The notes: generated by a model from the sequence alone, not told the origin. Shown: positions 45,337-55,373, counted from the stretch's first letter. The stretch is 64,000 bases of DNA from Saccharibacillus qingshengii (GCF_013185195.1 NZ_JAAZWC010000009.1:127581-191580); one strand, 5' to 3'. Translations and numbers: made by a program.

Positions 45337-47301
45337 TTACTCCGGCTGCACGCTGAGCGTGTTGTACACGTCGTTGACGTCTTTGGTCTGGGCCAGACGG
45401 TGTACCGTCGATTCGTCTTCGATCGCTTCCGCGATCTTGGTCAGAATCTTCAGATGCTCGCCGCGGGCGCCGGCGATGCCGACGACCAGGTAAGCCGTAC
45501 CGGCTTCGAATTCAACGCCGTTCGGATACTGGAGTACCACGATCCCGGAGTTTTCGATCTCGTTCTTGGCTGTGCCTACGCCGTGAGGAATCGCAACGCC
45601 GTTGCCGATGTAAGTCGAAGCTACGCCTTCGCGTTCGATCATGGCGTTTACGTAGCCCGGTTTCACGTATCCGGCTGCGGACAGCAAGCGTCCCGCTTCG
45701 CGGATCGCTTCTTCCTTGCTGACGCTCGGCAGACCGAGGCGAATATTTTCTTTGCGCAGAATGTCGGAATGCATGACTGTGGAACCCGCGCCCGGAGCCG
45801 CTTTGTCCAGCGCATTGTCGATATCCCACTGCGCATCCGCCGTTGCCGTCGTGTTGCGTTCGGCCGGCGATCCGCCTGCCTGGGAAGCTTTGAGTTCTTC
45901 GATCAGGTCTTCGTAGACCGGATTGTTGATAAAGTTGTCGATCGAAACGTGATGTGCGTTCGGAGCTTTCGCTCTGGCGCGGTCGGTCAGGTTCTGCTGC
46001 GTCACGACGATATCGGCATCACTCGGAATGTTCTCGATCGCGGTGTTGGTCACGTTGATCGGGAGTCCGGCTGCTTTGACTTTTTTGCGGAAAGAAGTCG
46101 CGCCCATGGCGCTCGAACCCATGCCTGCGTCGCAGGCGAAGACGATTTTTTCGACTTTGCCGTTTACGCGTACGGTTGTGCCGGCACCGGCTGCTGCGGA
46201 ATTTGTGCCTTTCATCGACTTCGAAGCATCGCGTGCTTTGTCCAGATCGGAATCATCCGCTTTGTAGTTACGCAGGAAGACTGCGGATACCAGGAACGAT
46301 ACGATGGCGGCTACGGCTACACCGGCGAGTACCGGCAGATGTTCGCCTTTGGGTGCAACGGCCATCAGAGCGAAGATACTGCCCGGCGAAGCGGCCGATC
46401 CAAGGCCCGCACCGGTCAGAACGAAGGTGAACACGCCGGCCATACCGCCCAGGATAACGGCCAAGATCAGAATAGGTCTCATCAGAACGTAAGGGAAGTA
46501 AATTTCGTGAATACCGCCCAGGAACTGAATGACGATCGCGCCCGGAGCGGAACTCTTGACGGAACCTTTTGCAAATACCCAGTACGCCAGCAGCAGTCCA
46601 AGGCCCGGTCCCGGGTTAGCTTCAAGCAGGAAGAAGATCGATTTACCCGCTTCCAGTGCCTGATCGGTACCCAGTGGAGTGAAGATACCATGGTTGATCG
46701 CGTTGTTCAGGAACAGAATTTTACCCGGCTCGACGAAAATCGATACCAGCGGCAGAAGTCCCCAATCTACGATTTGCTGGACGCCTGTTTCAAGAACACT
46801 TGTGAAGGCATCGAACAGAGGGCCTACGCCATAATAGCCGCCAACTGCCAAAGCCGCACCAATAATACCGGCCGAGAAGTTGTTGACCAGCATTTCGAAA
46901 CCGGCCGGAATCTTGCCTTCCAAGGCGCGGTCAAACTGTTTGATGACCCAACCGGCGAGAGGACCCATCGCCATGGCGCCGAGGAACATCGGCGTATCGG
47001 GAGCTCCGATAATTACACCCATTACGGCGATCGCACCAAGCACGCCGCCTCGGTGATCGGCGATCATTTTACCGCCGCTGTAAGCGATCAGGAGCGGCAG
47101 CAGATAAGTAATCATTGGGCCTACGAGCGAGCCCAAATTTTCGTTCGGCCACCATCCCGTCGGGATAAAGAGGGCCGTAATCAGGCCCCAGGCGATAAAG
47201 GCGCCGATATTCGGCATGACCATCGCGCTCAGGAAACGTCCGAATTTTTGAACGCCCTGTCTTGCGCCGCCCGATTTTGCAGGCGTCGATACGCTGCTCA
47301 T
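45337..47301 (-). CDS. mtlA: Mannitol-specific PTS enzyme IICBA
   Basis: A 654-aa full-length IICBA that imports and phosphorylates mannitol. IIC membrane part about 1-340 with GGIHEIYFPYVLM near its end; IIB with the phospho-Cys in VFACDAGMGSSAMG (about 390); IIA of the mannitol/fructose class from about 505, with the active His in GVAIPHGVGTAKN. Many Bacillota have IIA as a separate mtlF gene, so this is the longer E. coli-like layout. Start overlaps the mtlR stop by 4 bp. Confidence 0.96.
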   Translation of the reverse strand: MSSVSTPAKSGGARQGVQKFGRFLSAMVMPNIGAFIAWGLITALFIPTGWWPNENLGSLVGPMITYLLPLLIAYSGGKMIADHRGGVLGAIAVMGVIIGAPDTPMFLGAMAMGPLAGWVIKQFDRALEGKIPAGFEMLVNNFSAGIIGAALAVGGYYGVGPLFDAFTSVLETGVQQIVDWGLLPLVSIFVEPGKILFLNNAINHGIFTPLGTDQALEAGKSIFFLLEANPGPGLGLLLAYWVFAKGSVKSSAPGAIVIQFLGGIHEIYFPYVLMRPILILAVILGGMAGVFTFVLTGAGLGSAASPGSIFALMAVAPKGEHLPVLAGVAVAAIVSFLVSAVFLRNYKADDSDLDKARDASKSMKGTNSAAAGAGTTVRVNGKVEKIVFACDAGMGSSAMGATSFRKKVKAAGLPINVTNTAIENIPSDADIVVTQQNLTDRARAKAPNAHHVSIDNFINNPVYEDLIEELKASQAGGSPAERNTTATADAQWDIDNALDKAAPGAGSTVMHSDILRKENIRLGLPSVSKEEAIREAGRLLSAAGYVKPGYVNAMIEREGVASTYIGNGVAIPHGVGTAKNEIENSGIVVLQYPNGVEFEAGTAYLVVGIAGARGEHLKILTKIAEAIEDESTVHRLAQTKDVNDVYNTLSVQPE

Positions 47302-49421
47302 AATTGTTCAACCTCCAATGTGTATTGTTCGATTTTTCTTGCGTATAACTCTCTCATCATGTCCGCGATCTCGCTGCGGAGCTGTTCCGGCTCGGCCGAA
47401 GCGAGCCGGGCGGCGAATCCGGGCTTGTCGATCAGCGATTTGCTGATCTCCCCGGCCGCCTGGAGGTAGGACTTGCCGCTGGCTTTGGGGGCGAGCAGCA
47501 GCAGGGCCGCTTTGAGGCGGATCGGTTTGTCTTCCGATTCGGCGGCGATGCCTTCCGGGAAACGGAAAATGCCGAGCGTCAGTCTGCCGATCACTTCGGA
47601 GCGGCAGTGCAGCAGGATCAATCCGTCCTGCGACAGCACCGTCTCGCCGAGACGCTCGCGCTCGTGCAGTTCGCGTTCGAGCACGGCGGCATCGGCGGCA
47701 TTTGCGGTAAAGCGTTCCGAGATGGCGGCGATCAGCTCGCCGACATGCCGGGAGGAGAAACCGTCCGCAATATCGATATGCTTCATCAGATCGAGAATGC
47801 CTTCGAGCGTCTGGCGGTGCTCTTCGAGCGTACCGACCAGATCGTGCCGGAGATTGTGCCGCGGCTTCTTCTTGACGAATCGCCGCTGATCGTCGTTCAC
47901 GAAGCGCCGAATGTTCTCGACATCGTGAAAAGACAGCAGCACGGATACGCGCACGACGGGAATGTCGGTCTCGACATCGACCGTCGAGAGGATAAAGTCG
48001 GCTTCGTCGTTCTCCGCCGCTTCCGAAGCGGAAGCCAGACCGATCAGATTAAAGGAAGGGAACTCTTTGCGTACCCGGGCCATCAGCAGTCCCGAAGTGC
48101 CCATGCCGCTTGCGCAGGCAATCAGCACTTTGGGAGAAGGACGTTCGGCTCGGGCGTATTCGCTCATGGCTCCGAGATGCATGGCGATGTAGCCCACTTC
48201 CGAATCCGGCACGCTGCGTTCGACGTAGTCGGCGAGAAGTTTCGAACATTTGGCGGCAATCGCGAAGACGTCTTCGTACTGTTCGCGAATCTGCCGGAGC
48301 AGCGGATTGCGGATATCCAGTCCCAACCTGAGCCGTTCGACGGCCGGGCCGAGATGGTGGACGAATCCGGCAAACAGTTTGCTGCTCCCTTTGAGTTCAT
48401 AACCGAACTCCGCTTCCGCCGCTTTGAGCATGTTGCGGGCGAGCCGGACCAGATCGAAGCTAACATAATCGTAGTAATTGTCGCGGTCGCTGCCCGGGCG
48501 CGTCTCCGCGCCCTTCAGGTGCATCGTGATGTAGCCCACTTCGTCTTCGGGAATCTCGATCCCCAGCATTTCTTCCAAGCGGCCCGCCAACCTTCGCGCT
48601 TTCTCAAATTCGGGCAGTCCCCGAAGACCTTCGAGAATACGCGCTTCGATGACGATCCGCTGTCCGGAACGGATCCGCTGAATCGCCAGCGCCAGATGAA
48701 CCGCCAAGCCGATGTAGGCGCTGTCAGTCAGCTTCAGCTCAAGACTATGTTCCAGCTCTTCGACCATGCGCTGAAGCTGTTCGGCTGCGCCTTCGTCGAT
48801 CAGGTTCAGCAGCCGGCTGCGGATATGGGAGCGGACTCTGGCCGGATCGGCCGCGGAATCGACCGGCGATCCGCTCAGCAGTCCGGCGACCTGATCTTCG
48901 GTGACACTTTCGTAGACCAGTTGGATCAGGGCGGATCGGATCGCGTTCTCGCTGCCTTCGACGTAGACGCCGTATCCCGGCTTGCGGATCAGACGCAGGC
49001 CGAACGGTTCCAGCCAATGCTCCGCCCGATCCAGATCGGCGCTCAGCGTACTTTCGGTAACTTTGAATTGTGAGGCAAAACTGTACGATTTGACAGGCTC
49101 GGCCGCGAGCAGAAGCTCGCTGATCAGGAAGTAATGCCGTTCATCCTTGCTGTAATCCCTGGCCGGGCCTGCCGCGCTCAGTTCTTCTATAAGTGCGTCG
49201 AGCTGCGGCTGCGCGGCTTCCAACTTGACCCCGGCTCCCGGTTTACGGATCAGGACGGCGCCTCTTTCCGAGAGCCAATGTTCCACGCCGGGAAGTTCGC
49301 GTTTGACCGTTCTTTCGCTGACGTCCAATTCATCCGACAGATCCCGTACCGTAACGAATCCTTCCCGTGAAGCAAGAAGACGCTTCAGGATCGGCAGCAG
49401 TCGCCCGGTCGGTTTGTCCAC
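47298..49421 (-). CDS. mtlR: Mannitol operon transcriptional activator MtlR
   Basis: A 707-aa PRD-containing activator. N-terminal HTH domains (FVTVRDLSDELDVSERTVKR), two PTS regulation domains around 200-420 (conserved His in IGLAVHLALAIQR and VGYIAMHLGAMSEY), a IIB-like domain with Cys in IACASGMGTSG and a C-terminal IIA-like domain with His in LILLHCRSEVIG. HPr and MtlA phosphorylation should set its activity. GTG 49421 follows AGGAGG. It heads the mtlR-mtlA-mtlD group. Confidence 0.95.
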   Translation of the reverse strand: MDKPTGRLLPILKRLLASREGFVTVRDLSDELDVSERTVKRELPGVEHWLSERGAVLIRKPGAGVKLEAAQPQLDALIEELSAAGPARDYSKDERHYFLISELLLAAEPVKSYSFASQFKVTESTLSADLDRAEHWLEPFGLRLIRKPGYGVYVEGSENAIRSALIQLVYESVTEDQVAGLLSGSPVDSAADPARVRSHIRSRLLNLIDEGAAEQLQRMVEELEHSLELKLTDSAYIGLAVHLALAIQRIRSGQRIVIEARILEGLRGLPEFEKARRLAGRLEEMLGIEIPEDEVGYITMHLKGAETRPGSDRDNYYDYVSFDLVRLARNMLKAAEAEFGYELKGSSKLFAGFVHHLGPAVERLRLGLDIRNPLLRQIREQYEDVFAIAAKCSKLLADYVERSVPDSEVGYIAMHLGAMSEYARAERPSPKVLIACASGMGTSGLLMARVRKEFPSFNLIGLASASEAAENDEADFILSTVDVETDIPVVRVSVLLSFHDVENIRRFVNDDQRRFVKKKPRHNLRHDLVGTLEEHRQTLEGILDLMKHIDIADGFSSRHVGELIAAISERFTANAADAAVLERELHERERLGETVLSQDGLILLHCRSEVIGRLTLGIFRFPEGIAAESEDKPIRLKAALLLLAPKASGKSYLQAAGEISKSLIDKPGFAARLASAEPEQLRSEIADMMRELYARKIEQYTLEVEQL

Positions 49422-49927
49422 GCGGATTCCTCCTTTTTCAACCCCTCATTTTTGAAAACGGTATCATTTCCCCCGGAACGGGGAGTAGACGAATCGCCGC
49501 AATCCTTACTGCAGTCTGCAAGACCTCGTCTTCTAATCAAATTTTAAGCACCCCGCTTCGGATTGGCAAAGGAAAGATGCCGGAATTTGTCCCGAATCAA
49601 CCAGTGACAAAGCCGAATAACGGCAGGCTTTTCCTTTATCGGACAAAAGAATTTCAATCCATTATTACTCCACCCGGAAGCCAATCAATCAGTTTTCGGA
49701 TGAAAACGTTCAAGTTTTTTCATGTCTTTCATTTGGCTTATTAAAATAGGATATGGACTTAATGGGTAAATATGGATATTTCGTGTTAAAAGCTCGATTG
49801 TATGTCTTTATGCTTGAGGAGTACACTGGATTCAGAAGGACGGACGCGAAGAACGCGCCGCTTCGATACGAGAGTATCGGGGCGGCTTTTTTGCGTGTTT
49901 TTTTCAAAATGGAAAGGGGTGAAGATC
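49422..49927. other. 506-bp gap between mtlR and the nuclease-fold gene
   Basis: Divergent upstream regions. The plus-strand half ends in a hairpin terminator at 49857-49892, 36 bp before the next start codon. A TAAAAT (49742-49747) is a possible -10. No protein gene seen; a 67-codon frame at 49753 has no ribosome site. Confidence 0.5.
49857..49892 (+). terminator. Leader terminator (possible attenuator)
   Basis: GCCGC..CGATAC pairs with GTATCG..GCGGC, followed by TTTTTT, directly in front of the gene at 49928 and with no gene behind it. Confidence 0.75.
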
Positions 49928-50776
49928 ATGACGGCCGATTTCGAAGGGAGTTATGAACGATGGCTGACAGAGCAGCTGGCACAAGAAGAAAGCGTGCGTC
50001 GTCGTGAACGGCTGGAAGAGGGGCTGGGACACGGGACGATCGAATTTCTGCGGCAGATCTGGTTCCCGGCAGTGGGCAATCTGGACGATCTGTATGCGGA
50101 ATGGGAGGTGCGCGATTACCACGGCGGCTATCGGTATATCGATCTGGCCTACTGCCCCGGCGGCGCCAAAGGAGCTGTCGAAATCCAGGGTTACGGTTCG
50201 CATGCCCGCGATCTGGATACGAGACGCTTCAAAGATTTGTGCTGGCGTCACAGCCTGCTCGGGCTAGGCGGTTGGACACTGCTGCCTGTGGCTTATCTGT
50301 CGATCCGGGAGGAGCCGGAACGCTGCCGGCAGTTGGTACTGGCTTTCGTCGGTCGGTTTCTGTCGTTCGATCCGGTGTCGGACGGGTTGAATTGGCTGGA
50401 AGAAGAGACGCTGAGGTATGCCCGCAGGCTGCTTGCTCCGTTCAGCGCGGGAGAACTGGCCGCCCATCTTCGGGTGACGGATCGGCATGCTCGTGCGATC
50501 CTGCATAGACTGGCTGCGTGCAATAGCCTAGTGGTCACCAACGACAAGCAGCGATACCGGACTTACCGGTTGGCGGAATGGACCTTCGGCGGCGATCCGG
50601 ACGCTGTCCGGGGAGCGGCGGCAGACGGAAGCGTTCCCAACAAACGGAACCTTCGAGGCGGTGAGCAAGCGGGAATGGAGAAGGCGAGGCCCAAGCCGGC
50701 AAAACCAGTAAAACGAGCAAAACATGCAAAACCAGGCGACTCCGGCAGCGTGAAGAATTCTAACGGATCCAGATGA
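49928..50776 (+). CDS. Nuclease-fold / HTH protein of unknown role
   Basis: A 282-aa protein. Residues 60-120 (EWEVRDYHGGYRYIDLAYC, then GAVEIQGYGSHARD) match the Asp...Glu-X-Gln core of a DUF559-like PD-(D/E)XK fold. Residues 175-225 form a winged-helix DNA-binding part (FSAGELAAHLRVTDRHARAI). The tail is a Lys/Pro/Ala-rich basic stretch (KARPKPAKPVKRAKHAKP). Nuclease activity or regulation are both possible. The last codons lie inside an intergenic repeat unit (50760). AAAGGGGTG precedes ATG 49928. Confidence 0.65.
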   Translation: MTADFEGSYERWLTEQLAQEESVRRRERLEEGLGHGTIEFLRQIWFPAVGNLDDLYAEWEVRDYHGGYRYIDLAYCPGGAKGAVEIQGYGSHARDLDTRRFKDLCWRHSLLGLGGWTLLPVAYLSIREEPERCRQLVLAFVGRFLSFDPVSDGLNWLEEETLRYARRLLAPFSAGELAAHLRVTDRHARAILHRLAACNSLVVTNDKQRYRTYRLAEWTFGGDPDAVRGAAADGSVPNKRNLRGGEQAGMEKARPKPAKPVKRAKHAKPGDSGSVKNSNGSR

Positions 50777-50994
50777 CGCTTAGCGAGGATAATAAGCGAT
50801 TTGGAAATTCTAACGGATCCAGGTGACGCTTAGAACGAAATTCGGCTTGAATTCGGCGGAAAACGAACACCTGAAGGCGGCTAAGGGATATACGATCCGT
50901 TAAAGTTCGGGAAAGGCTGGATTCGGCGCTCTAACGGACATACAATCCGTTAGCCGAAGCCGAAGCCGAAGCCGAAGCCGAAGCCGAAGCCGAA
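50760..50994. repeat. CTAACGGATC repeat cluster plus (GCCGAA)x7 tract
   Basis: Direct copies of a 24-bp unit at 50760-50783 and 50810-50833 (CTAACGGATCCAG, then TGACGCTTAG), an inverted copy at 50881-50902 and a palindromic copy at 50931-50953. Seven GCCGAA hexamers follow at 50953-50994. The first copy supplies the last codons and stop of the upstream gene. The rest of 50777-51501 holds no gene. Confidence 0.85.
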
Positions 50995-51070
50995 GGAGGG
51001 ACGACGGCGGTTGGCGGACGGGGGAAAGGGGGATTTGGAGCGGCTGCGCGTTCGCCGATCCATTGACATG

Positions 51071-51103
51071 AAAAGGGCGCCTTCTTATAAAAAGAAGGCG
51101 CCC
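51071..51103 (-). terminator. Terminator-like hairpin, minus strand
   Basis: A perfect 12-bp stem (GGGCGCCTTCTT, 51075-51086 with 51092-51103), followed on the minus strand by TTTT. It lies 400 bp beyond the GH65 gene. Confidence 0.6.
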
Positions 51104-51501
51104 AGGCTGTCGAGAAAGTCCTATTCGTTTAGTAAGCTCGTCGGCTGCGGGAGAAATTCGTTAGCGTATGCTTCCGATGTGCCTTTCTCCGAAAGGCTTT
51201 AGGTCGCGTGTTGAAATCGGGAAAAAGGATTGGATTTTAGCGGAATTTTCTCGATTTCAAAGGCGAACACTATCGTTCCTACACTGAATTTCCCCCTCCG
51301 CCTCCTCGCCTCTCTCGCAATCAGACTTTCTCGACACGTTGCGGCCGGATCTTCGATGCGGTCTATTCGCCGCGTGCTGCGCAGCACCATCCCGGCGCTC
51401 GCGCCGCTGCGCCCAGAGCCCGGCTCTAACGCCGCTTCGCCGCGGATTGCTGTGCGCTGTGCCCAGAGCCCAGAGCTACGCGGTCGCTCTCACGCTCCGC
51501 T

Positions 51502-53865
51502 CTACTCCAGCGCAGCCGTACCGGCTTCCGCTTCCGGCGCGCCGTCATGCGGGTCGTGCTCGCCCGACACGCTGTCGCCTGCCGCGAGTTCGACCTCGCG
51601 TCCGTAGAGCGTCAGCGAAGCCGCGCCCGGGCCTTCGTTGTGGACGGTTGTGCTGCCGCCGGCCACGGTGACCTGCAGCCTTGCGCCGCGGAAACCGACT
51701 TTGAACGACAGCGATGTCCAGCTGTCCGGACTGAACGGATTCAGGATCAGGCGTCCGCCGCGGACGCGCAGACCGCCGAAGCCGTGTACGACGGACATCC
51801 ACGTGCCGGCCATACTAGTCGTATGGCAGCCGTCTTCGGTGTCGTTGTTGTAGTTGTCGAGATCGAGTCTCGAAGTGCGCAGATACATGTCGTACGCTTT
51901 TTCCGTATAGCCCAGTTCGCTCGCCAGAATCGCGTGCACGCACGGCGACAGCGAGGACTCGTGTACCGTAATCGGTTCATAAAATTCGAAGTTGCGGCGC
52001 TTCGTCTCCAGATCGTAGCGGTCGCCGAGGAAGAACAATCCCTGCAGCACGTCCGCCTGTTTGATGTAGCACGAACGCAGAATGCGGTCCCACGACCACT
52101 TCTGGTTAAGCGGCAGGTGGACGGGATCAAGCTTGGCCACCGGCAGAATGTCTTTGTCCAGGAAGCCGTCCTGCTGCAGGAAGACGCCCGTACCCGGATC
52201 TTCCGCCAGCAGCATGCGTGCCGAGATATCCGCCCATTTCGACGTTTCTTCCTCCTGCAGGCCAATCCGCTCCGCTACGGCGGCGAAGGCTTCCGGCTGT
52301 TCTTTTTGCAGCAGGGCCGCCACTTCCAGCGTATATTCCAGCGTCCAGGCCGCCATCCGGTTCGTGTACCAGTTGTTGCTGACGTTGTTCTCGTATTCGT
52401 TCGGACCGGTAACGCCGAGGATCAGGTAAGCGCCGCGGTGTTCCGAGTAGTTGACCCGTTCTTCCCAGAAGCGCGACAGTTCGGCCAGCACTTCGAAGCC
52501 GTATTCGCCGAGATAGGTGCTGTCGCCCGTGTATTCGACATAGTTGTAGATCGCATAGGCGATCGCGCCGTTGCGGTGGATCTCCTCGAACGTGATCTCC
52601 CACTCGTTGTGGCATTCTTCGCCGTTCATCGTCACCATCGGATACAGGGCGCCTTTGGAGAAACCGAGCTTGGCGGCATTCTCTTTCGCTTTTTCCAGAT
52701 GCTTGTAGCGGTAGATCAGCAGGTTGCGCGCGACGTTCTGATCGGCGGTGCTGAGATAGAAGGGCAGGCAGTACGCTTCGGTGTCCCAGTAGGTGCTGCC
52801 GCCGTATTTCTCGCCCGTGAAGCCTTTGGGTCCGATGTTCAGCCGGTCGTCTTCGCCCGTGTACGTCTGATGCAGCTGGAAAATATTGAACCGGATCGCC
52901 TGCTGCGCTTTCTCGTCGCCTTCGATGACAATATCGCCGTCGCGCCATTTCTCCGCCCAGGCTGCGCGCTGCGCTTCCAGCAGGGCATCGAAGCCGAGTT
53001 CGAGCGCTTCGTTCGCCAGCTGCCGCGCCGTATCGCCCAGCGCTTCGGGCTCGTAATCGCGCGAAGTGACGTTGGCGACGTATTTGCTGAGCGTGATCGT
53101 CTGGTCCGCTTCGGCCCGCAGCGACAGAGACAGTCCCGCGAACTTGTCCCGTTTATGCGTTTCCGCTTCCACGTGGAACTCTTGATTCGGGTCGCCGCTC
53201 GCCGCCAACTCGTACACCATATGGGAAGCGACGCGGAAGTCGAGCTTTTTGGTGCGGACTTCGACGCTTGCGTGATCGACAGCCGCATGCTGCGAGATCG
53301 TATCCCAGAATTTTTCTTCGTAATTGGAGTCTTTGTTCGCCACATCCGCATCGAGATACGGGGTCAGTTTGAGCTGCGCCGGTTCATCCAGCGGAGTGAC
53401 CGAGTAGCGGATCGCGCCGATTTCTTTGTAAGGCACGCTTACGAAACGCAGCGACTCGACGCGCACTTTTTTGCCGCTCGGAAGAACGGCCGTGAACGAG
53501 CGGCTCAGCGTGCCTTCGTGCATATCCAGCGTGCGCACGAAATCTTCCGCCGAAGCGGTAGACAGATCGAGCGGCTCGCCGTCGATTTCCACGTCGATCC
53601 CGATCCAGTTGACGGAATTCAGCACTTTGGCAAAATACTCGGGATAGCCGTTTTTCCACCAGCCGACCCGCGTCTTGTCCGGATAATAGACGCCCGCCAT
53701 ATAGCTGCCCTGCAGGGAAGGCCCGCCATACTGCTCCTCGAAATTCGCCCGCTGTCCCATATATCCGTTGCCGATACTGAAGACGCTCTCGGAAACCTCG
53801 TTCAGGGTCGGGTCGAAACCTTCTTCGATAATGCGCCATGCGTTGACTTTGAGGTACGGTTTCAT
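51502..53865 (-). CDS. Glycoside hydrolase family 65, maltose phosphorylase type
   Basis: A 787-aa GH65 enzyme that splits maltose (or another alpha-glucobiose such as kojibiose) with phosphate to beta-glucose-1-phosphate and glucose. N-terminal FSIGNGYMGQRANFEE, the (alpha/alpha)6 barrel with HQTYTGEDDRLNIGPKGFTG, GSTYWDTEAY, the catalytic Glu in GVTGPNEYENNVSNNWYTN, and the phosphate-site HTTSMAGTWMSVV. ATG 53865 follows AAGGAG; the promoter region carries a CAAACGTTTG operator. The maltodextrin operon next to it favours maltose. Confidence 0.9.
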   Translation of the reverse strand: MKPYLKVNAWRIIEEGFDPTLNEVSESVFSIGNGYMGQRANFEEQYGGPSLQGSYMAGVYYPDKTRVGWWKNGYPEYFAKVLNSVNWIGIDVEIDGEPLDLSTASAEDFVRTLDMHEGTLSRSFTAVLPSGKKVRVESLRFVSVPYKEIGAIRYSVTPLDEPAQLKLTPYLDADVANKDSNYEEKFWDTISQHAAVDHASVEVRTKKLDFRVASHMVYELAASGDPNQEFHVEAETHKRDKFAGLSLSLRAEADQTITLSKYVANVTSRDYEPEALGDTARQLANEALELGFDALLEAQRAAWAEKWRDGDIVIEGDEKAQQAIRFNIFQLHQTYTGEDDRLNIGPKGFTGEKYGGSTYWDTEAYCLPFYLSTADQNVARNLLIYRYKHLEKAKENAAKLGFSKGALYPMVTMNGEECHNEWEITFEEIHRNGAIAYAIYNYVEYTGDSTYLGEYGFEVLAELSRFWEERVNYSEHRGAYLILGVTGPNEYENNVSNNWYTNRMAAWTLEYTLEVAALLQKEQPEAFAAVAERIGLQEEETSKWADISARMLLAEDPGTGVFLQQDGFLDKDILPVAKLDPVHLPLNQKWSWDRILRSCYIKQADVLQGLFFLGDRYDLETKRRNFEFYEPITVHESSLSPCVHAILASELGYTEKAYDMYLRTSRLDLDNYNNDTEDGCHTTSMAGTWMSVVHGFGGLRVRGGRLILNPFSPDSWTSLSFKVGFRGARLQVTVAGGSTTVHNEGPGAASLTLYGREVELAAGDSVSGEHDPHDGAPEAEAGTAALE

Positions 53866-53954
53866 GCTGGATCTCTCCTTGTCGAGTGGGATAATGGCGG
53901 AGACGTACGGCGGCAGAGAAGGAAAAGCTCTGCTGCCGGCAGGCTTCCGCTTTT

Positions 53955-53970
53955 GTGCAAACGTTTGAAC
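53955..53970. promoter_or_regulatory. LacI-family operator upstream of the GH65 gene
   Basis: GTGCAAACGTTTGAAC, with the palindromic core CAAACGTTTG (53958-53967), 90 bp upstream of the GH65 start. Confidence 0.75.
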
Positions 53971-54046
53971 TATAAGATAAAGTCCAACCGGGAGACGAAG
54001 CCGCCAAGACGGCAAGCTCCGTTTCCCGGCCGGACGAACAGCCGTT

Positions 54047-55084
54047 TCAAGCTTTGCGGACCGGCGCGAACAGCGAAGATTCGCGCACGATCAGGCGATG
54101 GGGAATAATATGCCGGACGCTTGTCTGTTCTTCGCGCGGCGTCTCCACCGCACGGATAAGAGTCTGGGAAGCCGTATAGCCCAGATGGTAGCTGCCGATA
54201 TCGACGCTGCTGATCGGCGGGCTCGACAGTTCGGCCAGCGCCAGATTGTTGAAGCTGACGATGCTCAGATCCTGCGGAATCCGGTAGCCGAGTTCGTTCA
54301 GCCCCCGGATCACGCCGAACGTAACAAAGTCGTCGACGACCAGCATGCCGCTCGGCCGTTCGGGCAGACTCATGAGCATGGACATGGCGCGGTAGCCGCT
54401 GTCCTGCAGGAATTCGCCTTCGACGATCCAGTCTTCGCGCAGCGGCAGGCCGGCTTCCTCAAGCGCTCTGCGGTAGCCCTGCATCCGGTCCATCGAGACG
54501 ACCATATTCGGAGGTCCGCCGACAAAGCCGATCCGCTCGTGGCCGAGCGAAATCAGATGGCGCGCCGCGTCGTAAGCGGCCTGCACGTTGTCGGTATCCA
54601 CCGACAGAATATCGGGATAGCGCTCGCTGCGGCCGACCAGTACGAACGGGAATTCGCGCTGCTTGAGGAATTCGACGACCGGGTCGTCTTTGCGCGAATA
54701 GAGAAGCACGGCACCATCGACGCGGCGGCCGTTCACAAGCCGTGCGACGGCTTCGACTTCTTCCGCTTCGCTGGCTCCCGAGCTGATCAGTACGTCGTAA
54801 CCGGAACGCGCCGCCTGGGCCACGATCCCTCGGATCAATTCCATGAAGAACAGATTCAAGAACAGCTCTTCCGCCGGTTTGGGCAGAATGACGCAAATAC
54901 TTTTGGTCGTTTTGGAAACGAGACTTTTCGCCATCAAGTTCGGATGATAGCCCATTTCCTCCATGATCTCCCGCACCTTGCGCGCAGTTGCGGCACTGAT
55001 GCGCGGATGATTGGAGAGGACCCGGGACACGGTGGACGGCGAAACGTCCGCTTTCCTGGCGACGTCCTTGATGGTAACGGACAT
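54047..55084 (-). CDS. LacI-family regulator of the maltodextrin genes (MalR type)
   Basis: A 345-aa regulator with an N-terminal LacI HTH (TIKDVARKADVSPSTVSRVL) and a periplasmic-binding-like sensor domain; AAGGAGG lies upstream of ATG 55084. Operators with the core CAAACGTTTG occur before the GH65 gene, before itself and the binding protein. It should respond to maltose or maltodextrin. The name MalR is assigned by neighbourhood. Confidence 0.9.
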   Translation of the reverse strand: MSVTIKDVARKADVSPSTVSRVLSNHPRISAATARKVREIMEEMGYHPNLMAKSLVSKTTKSICVILPKPAEELFLNLFFMELIRGIVAQAARSGYDVLISSGASEAEEVEAVARLVNGRRVDGAVLLYSRKDDPVVEFLKQREFPFVLVGRSERYPDILSVDTDNVQAAYDAARHLISLGHERIGFVGGPPNMVVSMDRMQGYRRALEEAGLPLREDWIVEGEFLQDSGYRAMSMLMSLPERPSGMLVVDDFVTFGVIRGLNELGYRIPQDLSIVSFNNLALAELSSPPISSVDIGSYHLGYTASQTLIRAVETPREEQTSVRHIIPHRLIVRESSLFAPVRKA

Positions 55085-55357
55085 TAAGAAGCCTCCTTGT
55101 TCGTGACGCTTCCGCGCTTTTCCGGGTCAGAGAATGCTTTGTACGCGTCTTCATGTTAATTCAAACGCCAAGCCTTGTAAATGCACATTTTCAAATTCCG
55201 GGCGCGGAAGTCCGGGAATCCAAACAGCGTTCCTCCGCATTTTCAGTAAATTGAAGTATTTCCATAGCAGGATTCGAAAAAGCCAGAAAAACGAAGAATA
55301 AAAGCGTTTGAACAAGCTAGATACAAAGAAAGCGGGCAAACAGAAAGAATATGGTTT

Positions 55358-55373
55358 GTGCAAACGTTTTAAC
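55358..55373. promoter_or_regulatory. LacI-family operator overlapping the maltodextrin promoter
   Basis: GTGCAAACGTTTTAAC, one base off the symmetric core, touching the -35 of the promoter 55369-55396. Confidence 0.7.

Noticed and set aside
49753-49956. 67-codon frame in the leader of the nuclease-fold gene
   Set aside because: No ribosome site, and it runs through the terminator hairpin into the next gene in another frame.
51547-54108. 853-codon plus-strand frame
   Set aside because: It is the mirror of the GH65 gene, whose motifs are intact, and has no start signals.
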